DNA of 22,754 nucleotides from NCBI GenBank assembly GCA_021300125.1, contig JAJTHX010000100.1, positions 1 to 22,754 on the forward strand. The letters run 5' to 3'. Within the stretch, counting starts at the first letter, position 1, and every line of letters begins with the position of its first letter. The stretch comes from Betaproteobacteria bacterium (lineage in GTDB: Bacteria; Pseudomonadota; Gammaproteobacteria; Burkholderiales; SG8-41). Made by a program: the position numbers and the translations under genes. Below the pieces are notes generated by a model. The model was not told the origin of the DNA and ran no database searches. It saw only the letters and a list, made by a program, of their open reading frames with translations. Shown here piece by piece: positions 6,270 to 14,136 of the stretch.

Positions 6270-9152
6270 ATGAGCGCCAGCGCCGAGACCGTCGTCCGCA
6301 GCGAAACCCGCAACACCACCTGTTACATGTGCGCCTGCCGCTGCGGCATCCGCGTGCATCTCAAAAACGGTGAAGTCCGTTACATCGAGGGCAATCCCGA
6401 GCACCCGCTGAACCAGGGCGTGATCTGCGCCAAGGGCGCCTCGGGCATCATGAAGCAGTATTCGCCGGCGCGCCTGACCCAGCCGCTGAAGCGCAAGGCC
6501 GGCGCCGAGCGTGGCGCCAACGCCTTCGAGCCGATCAGCTGGGATGAAGCCTTCCGCATCATGGAGGAACGGCTGCGCAAGATCCGCTCGACCGATCCGC
6601 GTAAATTCGCGCTGTTCACCGGCCGCGACCAGATGCAGGCCCTGACCGGCCTGTTCGCCCGGCAGTTCGGCACCCCGAACTACGCCGCCCACGGCGGCTT
6701 CTGCTCGGTGAACATGGCCGCGGGCATGATCTACAGCATCGGCGGCAGTTTCTGGGAGTTCGGCGGGCCCGACCTCGACCGCGCGAAGCTGTTCGTGATG
6801 ATCGGCACCGCTGAGGACCACCATTCCAACCCGCTCAAGATCGCAATTTCAAAGTTCAAGCGCAGCGGGGGCAAGTTCATTTCCATCAATCCGGTGCGCA
6901 CCGGGTACTCGGCGGTGGCCGACGAGTGGATCCCGATCCGCCCCGGAACCGACGGCGCGCTGCTGCTGGCGCTGAACCACGAACTGCTGCGCCAGGGCCT
7001 CTACGACCGCGACTTCATCGCCCAGTACAGCAACGCCGGCTATCTGGTGAACCTTGACGAATCCAGCGACCAGTTCGGCATGATCGTCTGCGATGAACAG
7101 GCCGAGGAGAAGAACCCGCACCGCAAGCACCAGCAGCTGTGGTGGGACCGCCATTCCAACCGCGCGGTGATCAACCACACGGCAGGCAGTGACCCGGCAC
7201 TGACCGGCAGCTACCGCCTGCCCGACGGCACACCGGTGAAGCCGGCTTTCGAGCTGCTGCGCGAACGCCTGGCCGGCTATACGCCGGAATGGGCCGCCGG
7301 CATCACCGGCATTGATGCCGAGACGATCCGCCGCCTGGCCAGGGAAATGGGCATCACCGCGCGCGACCAGAAGATCGAACTGCCGATTGCCTGGACCGAC
7401 AGCTGGGGCCGCAAACACGACAAGGTCACCGGCAACCCGGTGGCCTTCCATGCGATGCGCGGACTGGCGGCGCATTCCAACGGCTTCCAGACCATCCGCG
7501 CGCTGTCGGTGCTGATGTCGCTGCTCGGCACCATTGACCGGCCGGGTGGCTTCCGCCACAAGGCGCCGTTCCCGCGCAGCACGCCGCCGGTGTATGCGCG
7601 CAATCCTAACGATCCGGCGGCCGTGAAGCCGGACACGCCGCTGGGCGGCGCGCCGCTGGGTTTCCCCGGCGGTCCGGAGGACCTGTTCGTGGACGAACAG
7701 GGCGGTCCGGTGCGCATCGACAAGGCCTTCTCCTGGGAGCATCCGCTGGCGGTGCACGGGATGATGCACAACGTCATCACCAATGCCTGGCGCGGTGACC
7801 CGTACCGCATCGACACGCTGCTGATCTTCATGGCGAACATGGCGTGGAATTCGACCATGAACACGGTCGAGGTGCGCAAGATGCTGAACGACAAGGACGC
7901 GTCGGGTGAATACAAGATCCCGTTCCTGATCGTCTGTGACGCCTTTCAGTCAGAGATGACGGCTTTCGCCGACCTGATCCTGCCCGACACCACCTACCTC
8001 GAGCGCCATGACGTGATGTCGATGCTCGACCGGCCGATTTCGGAATTCGACGGACCGGTGGATTCGGTGCGGGTGCCGGTGGTGCCGCCCAAGGGCGAGT
8101 GCAAACCCTTCCAGGAGGTGCTGGTGGAGTTGGCGGGGCGGTTGAAGTTTCCGGCCTTCACCAAACCTGACGGTTCGCGCAAGTTCAGGGACTATCCGGA
8201 TTTCATTGTCAATTTTGAAACCGAGCCGGGATCGGGGCAGGGCTTCCTGATCGGATGGCGCGGCAAGGATGGCGACAAGGCACTGGTCGGTGAACCCAAT
8301 CCGAAGCAGTGGGAGATGTACGCGAACAACAACTGCGTGTTCCACCATGTGATGCCCGAGTCGCACCAATACATGCGGAACTGGAACCTCGGCTATTCCG
8401 AGTGGGCGCAGCAGATGAAACTGCGCCGCTTTGCAGACCCGGTGATCATCCAGCTCTACGCCGAGGTGCTGCAGAAATTCCGCCGCGCCGCCAAAGGCCA
8501 CGGCAAACGCGTGCCGCCGTCGCAGCTGCGCGAGCGCATCCTGACCTATTTCGACCCGCTGCCCTTTTATTACACGCCGCTGGAGGTGCAGGCTTCGGAC
8601 ACGGCGACCTATCCGCTGGCGGCGATCACCCAGCGGCCGATGGCGATGTATCACTCCTGGGATTCGCAGAACGCCTGGCTGCGCCAGATTCATGCGCATA
8701 ACTATCTGTTTGTAAACGAAAAAACGGCACTGGCCGAGGGTATCGCCGACGGCGACTGGATCTGGGTGGAGTCCGCCCACGGGCGCGTGCGCTGCCTGTG
8801 CCGCCACAGCAACGCGGTGGAGCCGGGGACGGTGTGGACCTGGAATGCCATCGGTAAGGCGCAGGGCGCCTGGAACCTCGCACCGGAAGCAAACGAGGCC
8901 CAGCGCGGCTTTCTCCTCAACCACCTGATTACCGAGGAACTGCCGGCAGGCGAGGGACGGACGATTTCGAATTCCGATCCGGTGACCGGACAGGCCGGCT
9001 GGTATGACGTGCGGGTACGCATCCGCAAGACCGCTGCGGACGAGCCGGCGGAAACCTTCCCGCAGTTCGCGCCGCTGACGCCGCTGCCGGGCATGAATCC
9101 GGTGCGCCGGCTGTGGCAGGGCTTTGTTGCGGGGACAGGTGAATTCAAATGA
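6270..9152 (+). CDS. soeA: Molybdopterin oxidoreductase, probable cytoplasmic sulfite dehydrogenase subunit SoeA
   Basis: A 960-residue catalytic subunit of the DMSO-reductase superfamily. The N-terminus binds a [4Fe-4S] cluster through Cys18, Cys21, Cys25 and Cys53 (CYMCACRCG and ICAKG). FCSVN with Cys145 is the likely molybdenum ligand. The rest shows the bis-MGD fold, with WIPIRPGTDGALLLAL, FADLILPDTTYLERHDV and a C-terminal dinucleotide-binding domain around YLFVNEKTALAEG. There is no Tat signal, so the enzyme should stay in the cytoplasm. The ATG at 6270 has GGGGA nearby; an open frame reaches back to 6156 but runs through the end of the LOG gene and the inverted repeat. With an Fe-S subunit and a DmsC-like anchor it matches SoeABC, which oxidises sulfite to sulfate and passes electrons to quinone. 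A related tetrathionate, polysulfide or thiosulfate-type enzyme cannot be fully excluded. Confidence 0.8.
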   Translation: MSASAETVVRSETRNTTCYMCACRCGIRVHLKNGEVRYIEGNPEHPLNQGVICAKGASGIMKQYSPARLTQPLKRKAGAERGANAFEPISWDEAFRIMEERLRKIRSTDPRKFALFTGRDQMQALTGLFARQFGTPNYAAHGGFCSVNMAAGMIYSIGGSFWEFGGPDLDRAKLFVMIGTAEDHHSNPLKIAISKFKRSGGKFISINPVRTGYSAVADEWIPIRPGTDGALLLALNHELLRQGLYDRDFIAQYSNAGYLVNLDESSDQFGMIVCDEQAEEKNPHRKHQQLWWDRHSNRAVINHTAGSDPALTGSYRLPDGTPVKPAFELLRERLAGYTPEWAAGITGIDAETIRRLAREMGITARDQKIELPIAWTDSWGRKHDKVTGNPVAFHAMRGLAAHSNGFQTIRALSVLMSLLGTIDRPGGFRHKAPFPRSTPPVYARNPNDPAAVKPDTPLGGAPLGFPGGPEDLFVDEQGGPVRIDKAFSWEHPLAVHGMMHNVITNAWRGDPYRIDTLLIFMANMAWNSTMNTVEVRKMLNDKDASGEYKIPFLIVCDAFQSEMTAFADLILPDTTYLERHDVMSMLDRPISEFDGPVDSVRVPVVPPKGECKPFQEVLVELAGRLKFPAFTKPDGSRKFRDYPDFIVNFETEPGSGQGFLIGWRGKDGDKALVGEPNPKQWEMYANNNCVFHHVMPESHQYMRNWNLGYSEWAQQMKLRRFADPVIIQLYAEVLQKFRRAAKGHGKRVPPSQLRERILTYFDPLPFYYTPLEVQASDTATYPLAAITQRPMAMYHSWDSQNAWLRQIHAHNYLFVNEKTALAEGIADGDWIWVESAHGRVRCLCRHSNAVEPGTVWTWNAIGKAQGAWNLAPEANEAQRGFLLNHLITEELPAGEGRTISNSDPVTGQAGWYDVRVRIRKTAADEPAETFPQFAPLTPLPGMNPVRRLWQGFVAGTGEFK

Positions 9153-9180
9153 CGCAATTCGTTGGCAGGGAGTGTGCGCA

Positions 9181-9882
9181 ATGACCCAGCTCGCGTTGGT
9201 GATCGATCTGAATGTCTGTGTGGGCTGCCATGCCTGTGTGACCAGCTGCAAGGAATGGAACACCTCGGGGGAAGCCGGCTTCATGGCCGACGACAACCCC
9301 TACGGCCGTGATCCGACCGGGACCTTTTTCAACCGGGTGCAGACCTTCGAGGTGGGCGAGTTCCCGGACACGCAGACCGTGCATTTCCCCAAGTCCTGCC
9401 TGCATTGCGAGGACCCGCCGTGCGTGCCGGTGTGTCCGACCGGCGCCAGCTACAAGCGGCCGGAAGACGGCATCGTGCTGGTGGATTACGACAAGTGCAT
9501 CGGCTGCAAGTACTGCGCCTGGGCCTGTCCCTACGGCGTGCGCGAACTGGACGAACACCAGAAGGTGATGAAGAAGTGCACGCTGTGCGTGGATCGCATC
9601 ACTGACCAGAGCCTGCCCGAAGCCGAACGCAAGCCCGCCTGCGTGCTGGCCTGTCCGACCAACGCCCGGCTCTACGGCGACATCCATGACGAGGAATCGA
9701 TCGTGTCGAAGGCGATCCGTGAAGCCGCGGGCTACCAGCTGATGCCCGAGTGGGGCACCAAGCCGGCCAACCATTACCTGCCCCGGCGCGCCCCTGCGCT
9801 GCAGACCGCTGGCGTCGGCGCCACGGCCAATCCGCTCGATATCGACGGCCCGATGCCGCAGGCCACGGAGGGCCGGCCATGA
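9181..9882 (+). CDS. soeB: Four-cluster ferredoxin subunit, probable SoeB
   Basis: A 233-residue electron-transfer subunit. Four cysteine groups are visible: CVGCHACVTSC near the N-terminus, CLHCEDPPCVPVCP, CIGCKYCAWACP, and CTLCVDR paired with CVLACP. This is the DmsB/PsrB/SoeB pattern for four [4Fe-4S] clusters. No signal peptide, in line with a cytoplasmic complex. The ATG at 9181 is chosen for the AGGGAG upstream and because it starts directly before the first cluster; a frame upstream overlaps the end of soeA. The stop overlaps the start of the next gene as ATGA, indicating translational coupling. It would carry electrons from the molybdenum subunit to the membrane anchor. Confidence 0.88.
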   Translation: MTQLALVIDLNVCVGCHACVTSCKEWNTSGEAGFMADDNPYGRDPTGTFFNRVQTFEVGEFPDTQTVHFPKSCLHCEDPPCVPVCPTGASYKRPEDGIVLVDYDKCIGCKYCAWACPYGVRELDEHQKVMKKCTLCVDRITDQSLPEAERKPACVLACPTNARLYGDIHDEESIVSKAIREAAGYQLMPEWGTKPANHYLPRRAPALQTAGVGATANPLDIDGPMPQATEGRP

Positions 9883-10817
9883 ATCCCGCATTCTCGGTGG
9901 TGTTCCTGACCACGCTGATCGGCGCGGGGCAGGGGCTGTTCCTGGCGATGGTGGGCGTGGAGGCGGCGGCTGCCGCGCACTGGCTCGACGCGCCGGGCAC
10001 GGCGTTTTATGTCACGGGCAGCGTGCTGTCCGTGCTGCTGCTGGGCTGCGGACTGCTCGCGTCGTTTTTCCACCTCGGCCATCCCGAGCGCGCCTGGCGC
10101 GCGATCGCGATGTGGCGGACTTCCTGGCTGTCGCGCGAGGTGATCGTCCTGCCGGCCTTCATCGCCGCGGTGGCGCTGTACGGGCTGCTGCACCTGCTGG
10201 ACCACGATGCCACGCTGGCTGTGGCCGGTCCCGGCGTGCTGCTGTGCCTGCTGCTGTTCTGGTGCACCGGCATGATCTACGCCTGCATCAAATTCCTGCA
10301 GGAATGGGCAACGCCGCTGACGCTGGTGAATTTCACGCTGCTCGGTTCCGCTTCCGGCCTGATGCTCGCCGCCGCGCTGTCCGCACTGCGCGGCGATGGT
10401 CATGCCGAGGTGCTGGCGGGCTGGGCCCTGGGCCTGACCTTCGCCGGCTTTTTCACCCGGGTTGCGGCCTTGCTGCGCAATGACCGGCTGCGTCCGAAAT
10501 CGACCCTGCAGAGCGCGATCGGCGTGAACCATCCGCGGGTGGTGCAGAAGTCGCAGGGTTTCACGGGCGGTTCCTTCAACACCCGCGAGTTCTTCCATGG
10601 CCGGGGGCCGGGCACGCTGCGTGCGGTGAAGTGGCTGTTCCTGGTGGCGGGCTTCATCCTGCCCGCGCTGCTGGCGGCGTCCTACCTGGACGGCGGCAGC
10701 AACTGGAAGCCGGTGGCGGCCACACTGATCCAGTTTGCTGGGCTGGTTGCCGAGCGCTGGTTTTTCTTTGCCCAGGCCAACCATCCGCAGAACCTTTATT
10801 ATCAGGCGGTCTCCTGA
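9879..10817 (+). CDS. soeC: DmsC-family membrane anchor, probable SoeC
   Basis: A 312-residue protein with about eight hydrophobic segments, for example FLTTLIGAGQGLFLAMVGV at the N-terminus and FLVAGFILPALLAASYL near the C-terminus. The FHLGHPERAWRA block after the second span is typical of the DmsC family, the quinone-interacting anchor of the molybdoenzyme complex. The start overlaps the soeB stop (ATGA), which fixes it. It should sit in the inner membrane and pass electrons from SoeB to the quinone pool. The operon order catalytic - ferredoxin - DmsC-type anchor, rather than an NrfD-type anchor, supports the Soe assignment. Confidence 0.87.
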   Translation: MNPAFSVVFLTTLIGAGQGLFLAMVGVEAAAAAHWLDAPGTAFYVTGSVLSVLLLGCGLLASFFHLGHPERAWRAIAMWRTSWLSREVIVLPAFIAAVALYGLLHLLDHDATLAVAGPGVLLCLLLFWCTGMIYACIKFLQEWATPLTLVNFTLLGSASGLMLAAALSALRGDGHAEVLAGWALGLTFAGFFTRVAALLRNDRLRPKSTLQSAIGVNHPRVVQKSQGFTGGSFNTREFFHGRGPGTLRAVKWLFLVAGFILPALLAASYLDGGSNWKPVAATLIQFAGLVAERWFFFAQANHPQNLYYQAVS

Positions 10818-10830
10818 ACGACCGCCGGAC

Positions 10831-11151
10831 ATGCCGCTCGACGGATCCCCCCGATTTGCCGCCTTTCGCGCCTACACCTATGTGCGTGAACTGACCCTGC
10901 GTGAGAAGCAGCGGCTGATTGCGGAGATCCAGCAAACCCGCGGCCTGATGCCGATCCTGATGAAACCGCGCAACGGTCAGCGCTGGAGCGCCGACGACCG
11001 GGCGCAACTGCGCGATCACCTTGGCCGGCTGACGCGGCTCAGCCCCTATCTGGTGCTGGTGGTGATGCCCGGCGGTTTTTTCGTGTTGCCGGTATTCGCC
11101 TGGTGGCTGGATCGCCGGCGCGACCGCAACCGCATCCGTTTCGAGGGCTGA
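10831..11151 (+). CDS. Small membrane protein, LETM1-like domain
   Basis: A 106-residue protein starting 13 bases after soeC. The first two thirds are charged and helical (ELTLREKQRLIAEIQQTRG), followed by LRDHLGRLTRLSPYLVLVVMPGGFFVLPVFAWWL, which I quote only by its parts LSPYLVLVV and MPGGFFVLP. That mix of a Leu-rich helix, LSP and a Pro-Gly-rich hydrophobic segment resembles the core of LETM1-like domains; the similarity is weak and from memory. One membrane span is likely, with a basic C-terminal tail (DRRRDRNR). No good ribosome site is seen, so translation is probably coupled to soeC. The tight spacing suggests cotranscription with soeABC, but no role in sulfite oxidation is shown. Confidence 0.65.
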   Translation: MPLDGSPRFAAFRAYTYVRELTLREKQRLIAEIQQTRGLMPILMKPRNGQRWSADDRAQLRDHLGRLTRLSPYLVLVVMPGGFFVLPVFAWWLDRRRDRNRIRFEG

Positions 11152-11160
11152 GGGCGGTCC

Positions 11161-11751
11161 TTGGTTGCCCTGTGGTATCTGCTGCTGCTCGCCCCCTTTG
11201 TTGCACTCGCGGTGCTGTGGCTGAACTACCGGCGCAAACAGGCGGCGCGTGAACGTGAGTCGATGCAGCGCTGGCAGCGCGTGGTCGAGGCACGGCCTGC
11301 AATCAGCGGCGAGCCTTCAGTCCCTGCGCCAGCCACTGCCGCCCACCGGCTGCGGCCGCGTTTGCTGGAACCCGCCGATACCCTGCTGTTCCGCCTGCTT
11401 GCACTGAGCTTGTCGGATCACGACGTGTTTGCCGGGGTTTCGGTCGACCAGATCCTGGTGCCAGGGACCTCGCTCACCGGGCTGGAGCGCGAAGCCCGCT
11501 TGCGCGCCTGGTCGCGGATGCGCATTGATTTCCTGGTCTGCGACAAGGGGCTGCAGCCGTGCGTGGCGGTGCTGGTCGATGCCGTTGACGAACGCATGGC
11601 CCTGGTCGAGGTCCTGCGGGCTTCGGGCTTGCGCTATGTGACCCTGACCCGCAGCAGCCTGCCGGGCCGCCACCAGATGCGCGCAGTGGTCCTGGGAGAG
11701 GGCACACCGGCGGCCTCCCGTTCCAGCCCGAATTCCAACCCGGATTCATAA
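11161..11751 (+). CDS. DUF2726-like protein with N-terminal membrane anchor
   Basis: A 196-residue protein. Residues about 3-20 are hydrophobic (LWYLLLLAPFVALAVLW) and are followed by a basic, helical stretch. The C-terminal part (LLFRLLALSL, DHDVFAGVSVDQIL, RIDFLVCDKGLQPCVAVLVDAVD) follows the DUF2726 layout, a nuclease-fold-like domain in which an acidic residue in IDF and one in the VDAVD strand would sit at an active site. The TTG at 11161 is chosen because AGGG precedes it and it lies nine bases after the previous gene. It is probably the last gene of the soe transcription unit. The target and activity are unknown. Confidence 0.65.
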   Translation: MVALWYLLLLAPFVALAVLWLNYRRKQAARERESMQRWQRVVEARPAISGEPSVPAPATAAHRLRPRLLEPADTLLFRLLALSLSDHDVFAGVSVDQILVPGTSLTGLEREARLRAWSRMRIDFLVCDKGLQPCVAVLVDAVDERMALVEVLRASGLRYVTLTRSSLPGRHQMRAVVLGEGTPAASRSSPNSNPDS

Positions 11752-11800
11752 CCGTTTGATTCAAAAAGGGTAATAAATCGGGCAGGGCGCCATAAAGCGC

Positions 11801-11829
11801 TTGACGGCGACTTTAGGTCCCCGTATAAC
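11801..11829 (+). promoter_or_regulatory. Near-consensus sigma70 promoter of the cold-shock gene
   Basis: TTGACG at 11801-11806 and TATAAC at 11824-11829 are separated by exactly 17 bases. A start around 11836 would give a leader of roughly 140 bases before the cold-shock ATG. Confidence 0.75.
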
Positions 11830-11835
11830 GGCAGC

Positions 11836-11974
11836 GCGTGTTTGGTTTCAAGTGCTTGAAAGTCAGCGGTTTCCGGTGTTTCAGTGGCTGGTGTGCGTGC
11901 TTTTGGGGCTGTGAGATTTAAATACGATATCCGGCTTGATGCCGGTTTAATCCAACCTCAAAAGGAACAGCAAC
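11836..11974 (+). promoter_or_regulatory. Long 5' leader of the cold-shock gene
   Basis: About 140 untranslated bases lie between the promoter and the ATG. The leader contains a TTTCAAG/CTTGAAA inverted repeat near its start and a CCGGC-TTGAT-GCCGG hairpin at 11931-11945, about 16 bases before the AAGGA ribosome site (11962-11966). Long structured leaders act as temperature-responsive switches in cspA-type genes; that this one does so is inference. Confidence 0.55.
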
Positions 11975-12181
11975 ATGGCAACTGGTACCGTCAAATGGTT
12001 TAACGACGCCAAAGGTTACGGCTTCATCACCCCCGACGGCGGCGGTGAAGACCTCTTCGCCCACTTCTCGGGCATCAACATGAACGGCTTCAAGACGCTG
12101 AAGGAAGGCCAGAAGGTCACCTTCGACGTGACCCCGGGCAACAAGGGCAAGCAGCAGGCCAGCAACATCCAGGCCGCCTGA
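11975..12181 (+). CDS. cspA: Cold-shock domain protein (CspA family)
   Basis: A 68-residue single cold-shock domain, the standard length. RNP1 is KGYGFI and RNP2 is DLFAHF; the start [10 protein letters not shown] is typical. These proteins bind single-stranded RNA or DNA and act as RNA chaperones or antiterminators. AAGGA sits about eight bases before the ATG. The gene is a single-gene unit with its own strong promoter, long leader and intrinsic terminator. Which Csp paralogue it is cannot be told from sequence alone; some members are constitutive rather than cold-induced. Confidence 0.96.
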   Translation: MATGTVKWFNDAKGYGFITPDGGGEDLFAHFSGINMNGFKTLKEGQKVTFDVTPGNKGKQQASNIQAA

Positions 12182-12200
12182 TCTTCCCGACCCAGGGTTG

Positions 12201-12230
12201 AAAAAACCGGGCCTCGGCCCGGTTTTTTTT
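12201..12230 (+). terminator. Intrinsic terminator after the cold-shock gene
   Basis: A GC-rich inverted repeat (CCGGGCC ... GGCCCGG) flanked by six A's on the left and eight T's on the right, starting 20 bases after the stop. The A-run would let it work on the other strand as well. Confidence 0.93.
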
Positions 12231-12274
12231 CGCCGCAGACGTGCTGGTCATTGCATGAGTATTCCCGGACCCTG

Positions 12275-13417
12275 ATGAGCTTCGGCGATCAACATTCCGG
12301 CTGGGATCTGCATTGCCGCGTCGTCGACAATTTCGGCGATGCCGGCGTGTGCTGGCGCATCGCGAGGATGCTCGCGAACGAGCATGGCCTGCCGGTGCGG
12401 CTGTGGATCGACCGGCCACAGACGCTGCAGGCCCTGTTGCCCGGGCTCAATGCCGCTGCCGCGGTGCAGTACATCGACGGCGTCACCGTCTGCGATGTCA
12501 CGCGCATCGCGCCGCAGCCGCAGGCTGCCGCGGTGGTGGTCGAGGCTTTCGGCTGCGGCCTGCCCGAGGACTATGTCGTGGCCATGGCGGCGATGCCGCG
12601 GCCACCGCAATGGATCGTGCTCGAATACCTGAGCGCCGAGGACTGGGTGGACGGCCACCATGGGCTGGCCTCGCCGCACCCGCGACTGCCATTGCAGCGC
12701 TGGTTTTTCTTTCCGGGATTCGGCGGCGGCAATGGCGGCCTGCCGCGCGAGCACGATCTGCTGGCACGGCGCGGGGCTTTTGATGCCCCGGCCTTCTGGC
12801 GCGAATTTGGATTTGCCCCGCCACACAGCGACTGCCTCACAGCTTCGGTTTTCGCCTATCCCGATGCGCCTCTGGCGCCGCTGATCGATGCCTGCGCTGC
12901 GGCGCACGAGCCCGCCTTGCTGGTACTGCCGGAGGGCGCAATGGCCGTGGCGGCGCGCCGGCTGCTTGGGGCGGGTGAAAGCGTCCAGTCCCTGCAGCGC
13001 GGCGCGCTCGAACTGCGCTGGTTGCCGTTCCTGCCGCAGCGCCGCTATGACGAGCTGCTGTGGGCCTGCGATCTCAATTTCGTGCGCGGCGAGGATTCCT
13101 TTGTCCGGGCACAGTGGGCGGGGCGGCCCCTGGTATGGCAGCCCTATCGGCAGGAGGATCAGGCCCACCGGCGGAAGCTCGCCGCGTTTGCCCGGCGCTA
13201 CGCCGAGGGCATGGACGCCGCTGCAGCGGCAGCCTGGAACCCGTTGGTTCAGTGCTGGAACGACAGCGACGCCGGGGGTCTGGCCCAGGCCTGGCTGGCC
13301 TGGCGTGCGCAGGGCGCCGCGCTGCAAAAGCATGCGCTGGAATGGTCGGCACGGCTCGCTGCCGGGCCTGAGCTGGTCGCGGCACTGGTCGAGTTTGTCC
13401 GCGGCAAGGTAAAATAG
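12275..13417 (+). CDS. earP: EF-P arginine rhamnosyltransferase EarP
   Basis: A 380-residue GT-B glycosyltransferase that transfers rhamnose from dTDP-rhamnose to Arg32 of EF-P. Family marks seen are the N-terminal WDLHCRVVDNFGDAGVCWRIAR (with the DNFGD aspartates), VVEAFGCGLP, YLSAEDW, and the C-terminal nucleotide-sugar site RGEDSFVRAQWAGRPLVW. Length agrees with the family. The ATG at 12275 (MSFGDQHS) is preferred; a TTG at 12251 would add eight residues without a better ribosome site. The gene lies 60 bases before efp, its substrate, the usual EarP arrangement. Confidence 0.95.
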   Translation: MSFGDQHSGWDLHCRVVDNFGDAGVCWRIARMLANEHGLPVRLWIDRPQTLQALLPGLNAAAAVQYIDGVTVCDVTRIAPQPQAAAVVVEAFGCGLPEDYVVAMAAMPRPPQWIVLEYLSAEDWVDGHHGLASPHPRLPLQRWFFFPGFGGGNGGLPREHDLLARRGAFDAPAFWREFGFAPPHSDCLTASVFAYPDAPLAPLIDACAAAHEPALLVLPEGAMAVAARRLLGAGESVQSLQRGALELRWLPFLPQRRYDELLWACDLNFVRGEDSFVRAQWAGRPLVWQPYRQEDQAHRRKLAAFARRYAEGMDAAAAAAWNPLVQCWNDSDAGGLAQAWLAWRAQGAALQKHALEWSARLAAGPELVAALVEFVRGKVK

Positions 13418-13477
13418 CGTGTTTCGCTTCTGGTGTTTACCCCGCGAATTTATTCAGCTTAATCAAGGATGTAGTTC

Positions 13478-14038
13478 ATGAAAATCGCACAGGAAATCCG
13501 CGCCGGCAATGTCATCATGGTCGGCAAGGACCCGATGGTGGTGCTCAAGGCCGAGTTCAGCAAATCCGGCCGCAATGCCTCCGTGGTCAAAATGAAATTG
13601 AAAAACCTGCTCTCCAACGGCGGCACCGAAACCGTGTACCGTGCCGACGAGAAATTCGATGTGGTGATGCTCGAGCGCAAGGAGGTGACCTACTCCTATT
13701 TCGCCGAGCCCTCCTATGTGTTCATGGATGCCGAGTTCAACCAGTACGAGGTGGACAAGGAAAACATGGGCGACGCCCTGAATTACCTCGAGGACGGCAT
13801 GCCCTGCGAAGTCACGCTCTACGAGGGACGCCCGATTTCGGTCGAGATCCCGCAGACGCTGGTGCGCGAGATCGTCTATACCGAACCCGCGGTGCGCGGC
13901 GATACCTCGGGCAAGGTGCTGAAGCCGGCGAAACTGGCGACCGGTTACGAGATCCAGGTGCCGCTGTTCTGCGCCACCGGGGACAAGATCGAGATCGATA
14001 CCCGCACCGGCGAATACCGCAGCCGCACCAAGGGCTGA
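13478..14038 (+). CDS. efp: Elongation factor P (Arg32 type)
   Basis: A 186-residue EF-P with the three-domain layout. The loop SKSGRNAS places Arg at position 32, the residue rhamnosylated by EarP, in place of the lysine used by the EpmA/EpmB pathway. EF-P binds the ribosome next to the peptidyl-tRNA and relieves stalling at polyproline motifs. The ATG at 13478 has AAGGA eight bases upstream. It follows earP in the same direction, and an intrinsic terminator lies about 40 bases after the stop, so earP-efp is a likely transcription unit. Confidence 0.98.
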   Translation: MKIAQEIRAGNVIMVGKDPMVVLKAEFSKSGRNASVVKMKLKNLLSNGGTETVYRADEKFDVVMLERKEVTYSYFAEPSYVFMDAEFNQYEVDKENMGDALNYLEDGMPCEVTLYEGRPISVEIPQTLVREIVYTEPAVRGDTSGKVLKPAKLATGYEIQVPLFCATGDKIEIDTRTGEYRSRTKG

Positions 14039-14080
14039 GTCTCAAAAAATAAACCAATAAAAACAATAAGTTATATGAAA

Positions 14081-14107
14081 ACGCCGCAGTGACCCTGCGG
14101 CGTTTTT
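14081..14107 (+). terminator. Intrinsic terminator after efp
   Basis: ACGCCGCAG (14081-14089) and CTGCGGCGT (14095-14103) form a perfect 9-bp stem with a five-base loop followed by a T-run. A's upstream could also help it end rlmJ transcripts on the other strand. Confidence 0.92.
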
Positions 14108-14136
14108 GCTGGCAGCCGTGACCAGCGGCAGGCCGG

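Noticed and set aside
7950..9296. 448-residue minus-strand open frame
   Set aside because: Antisense to soeA, rich in Arg and His, with no recognisable motif.
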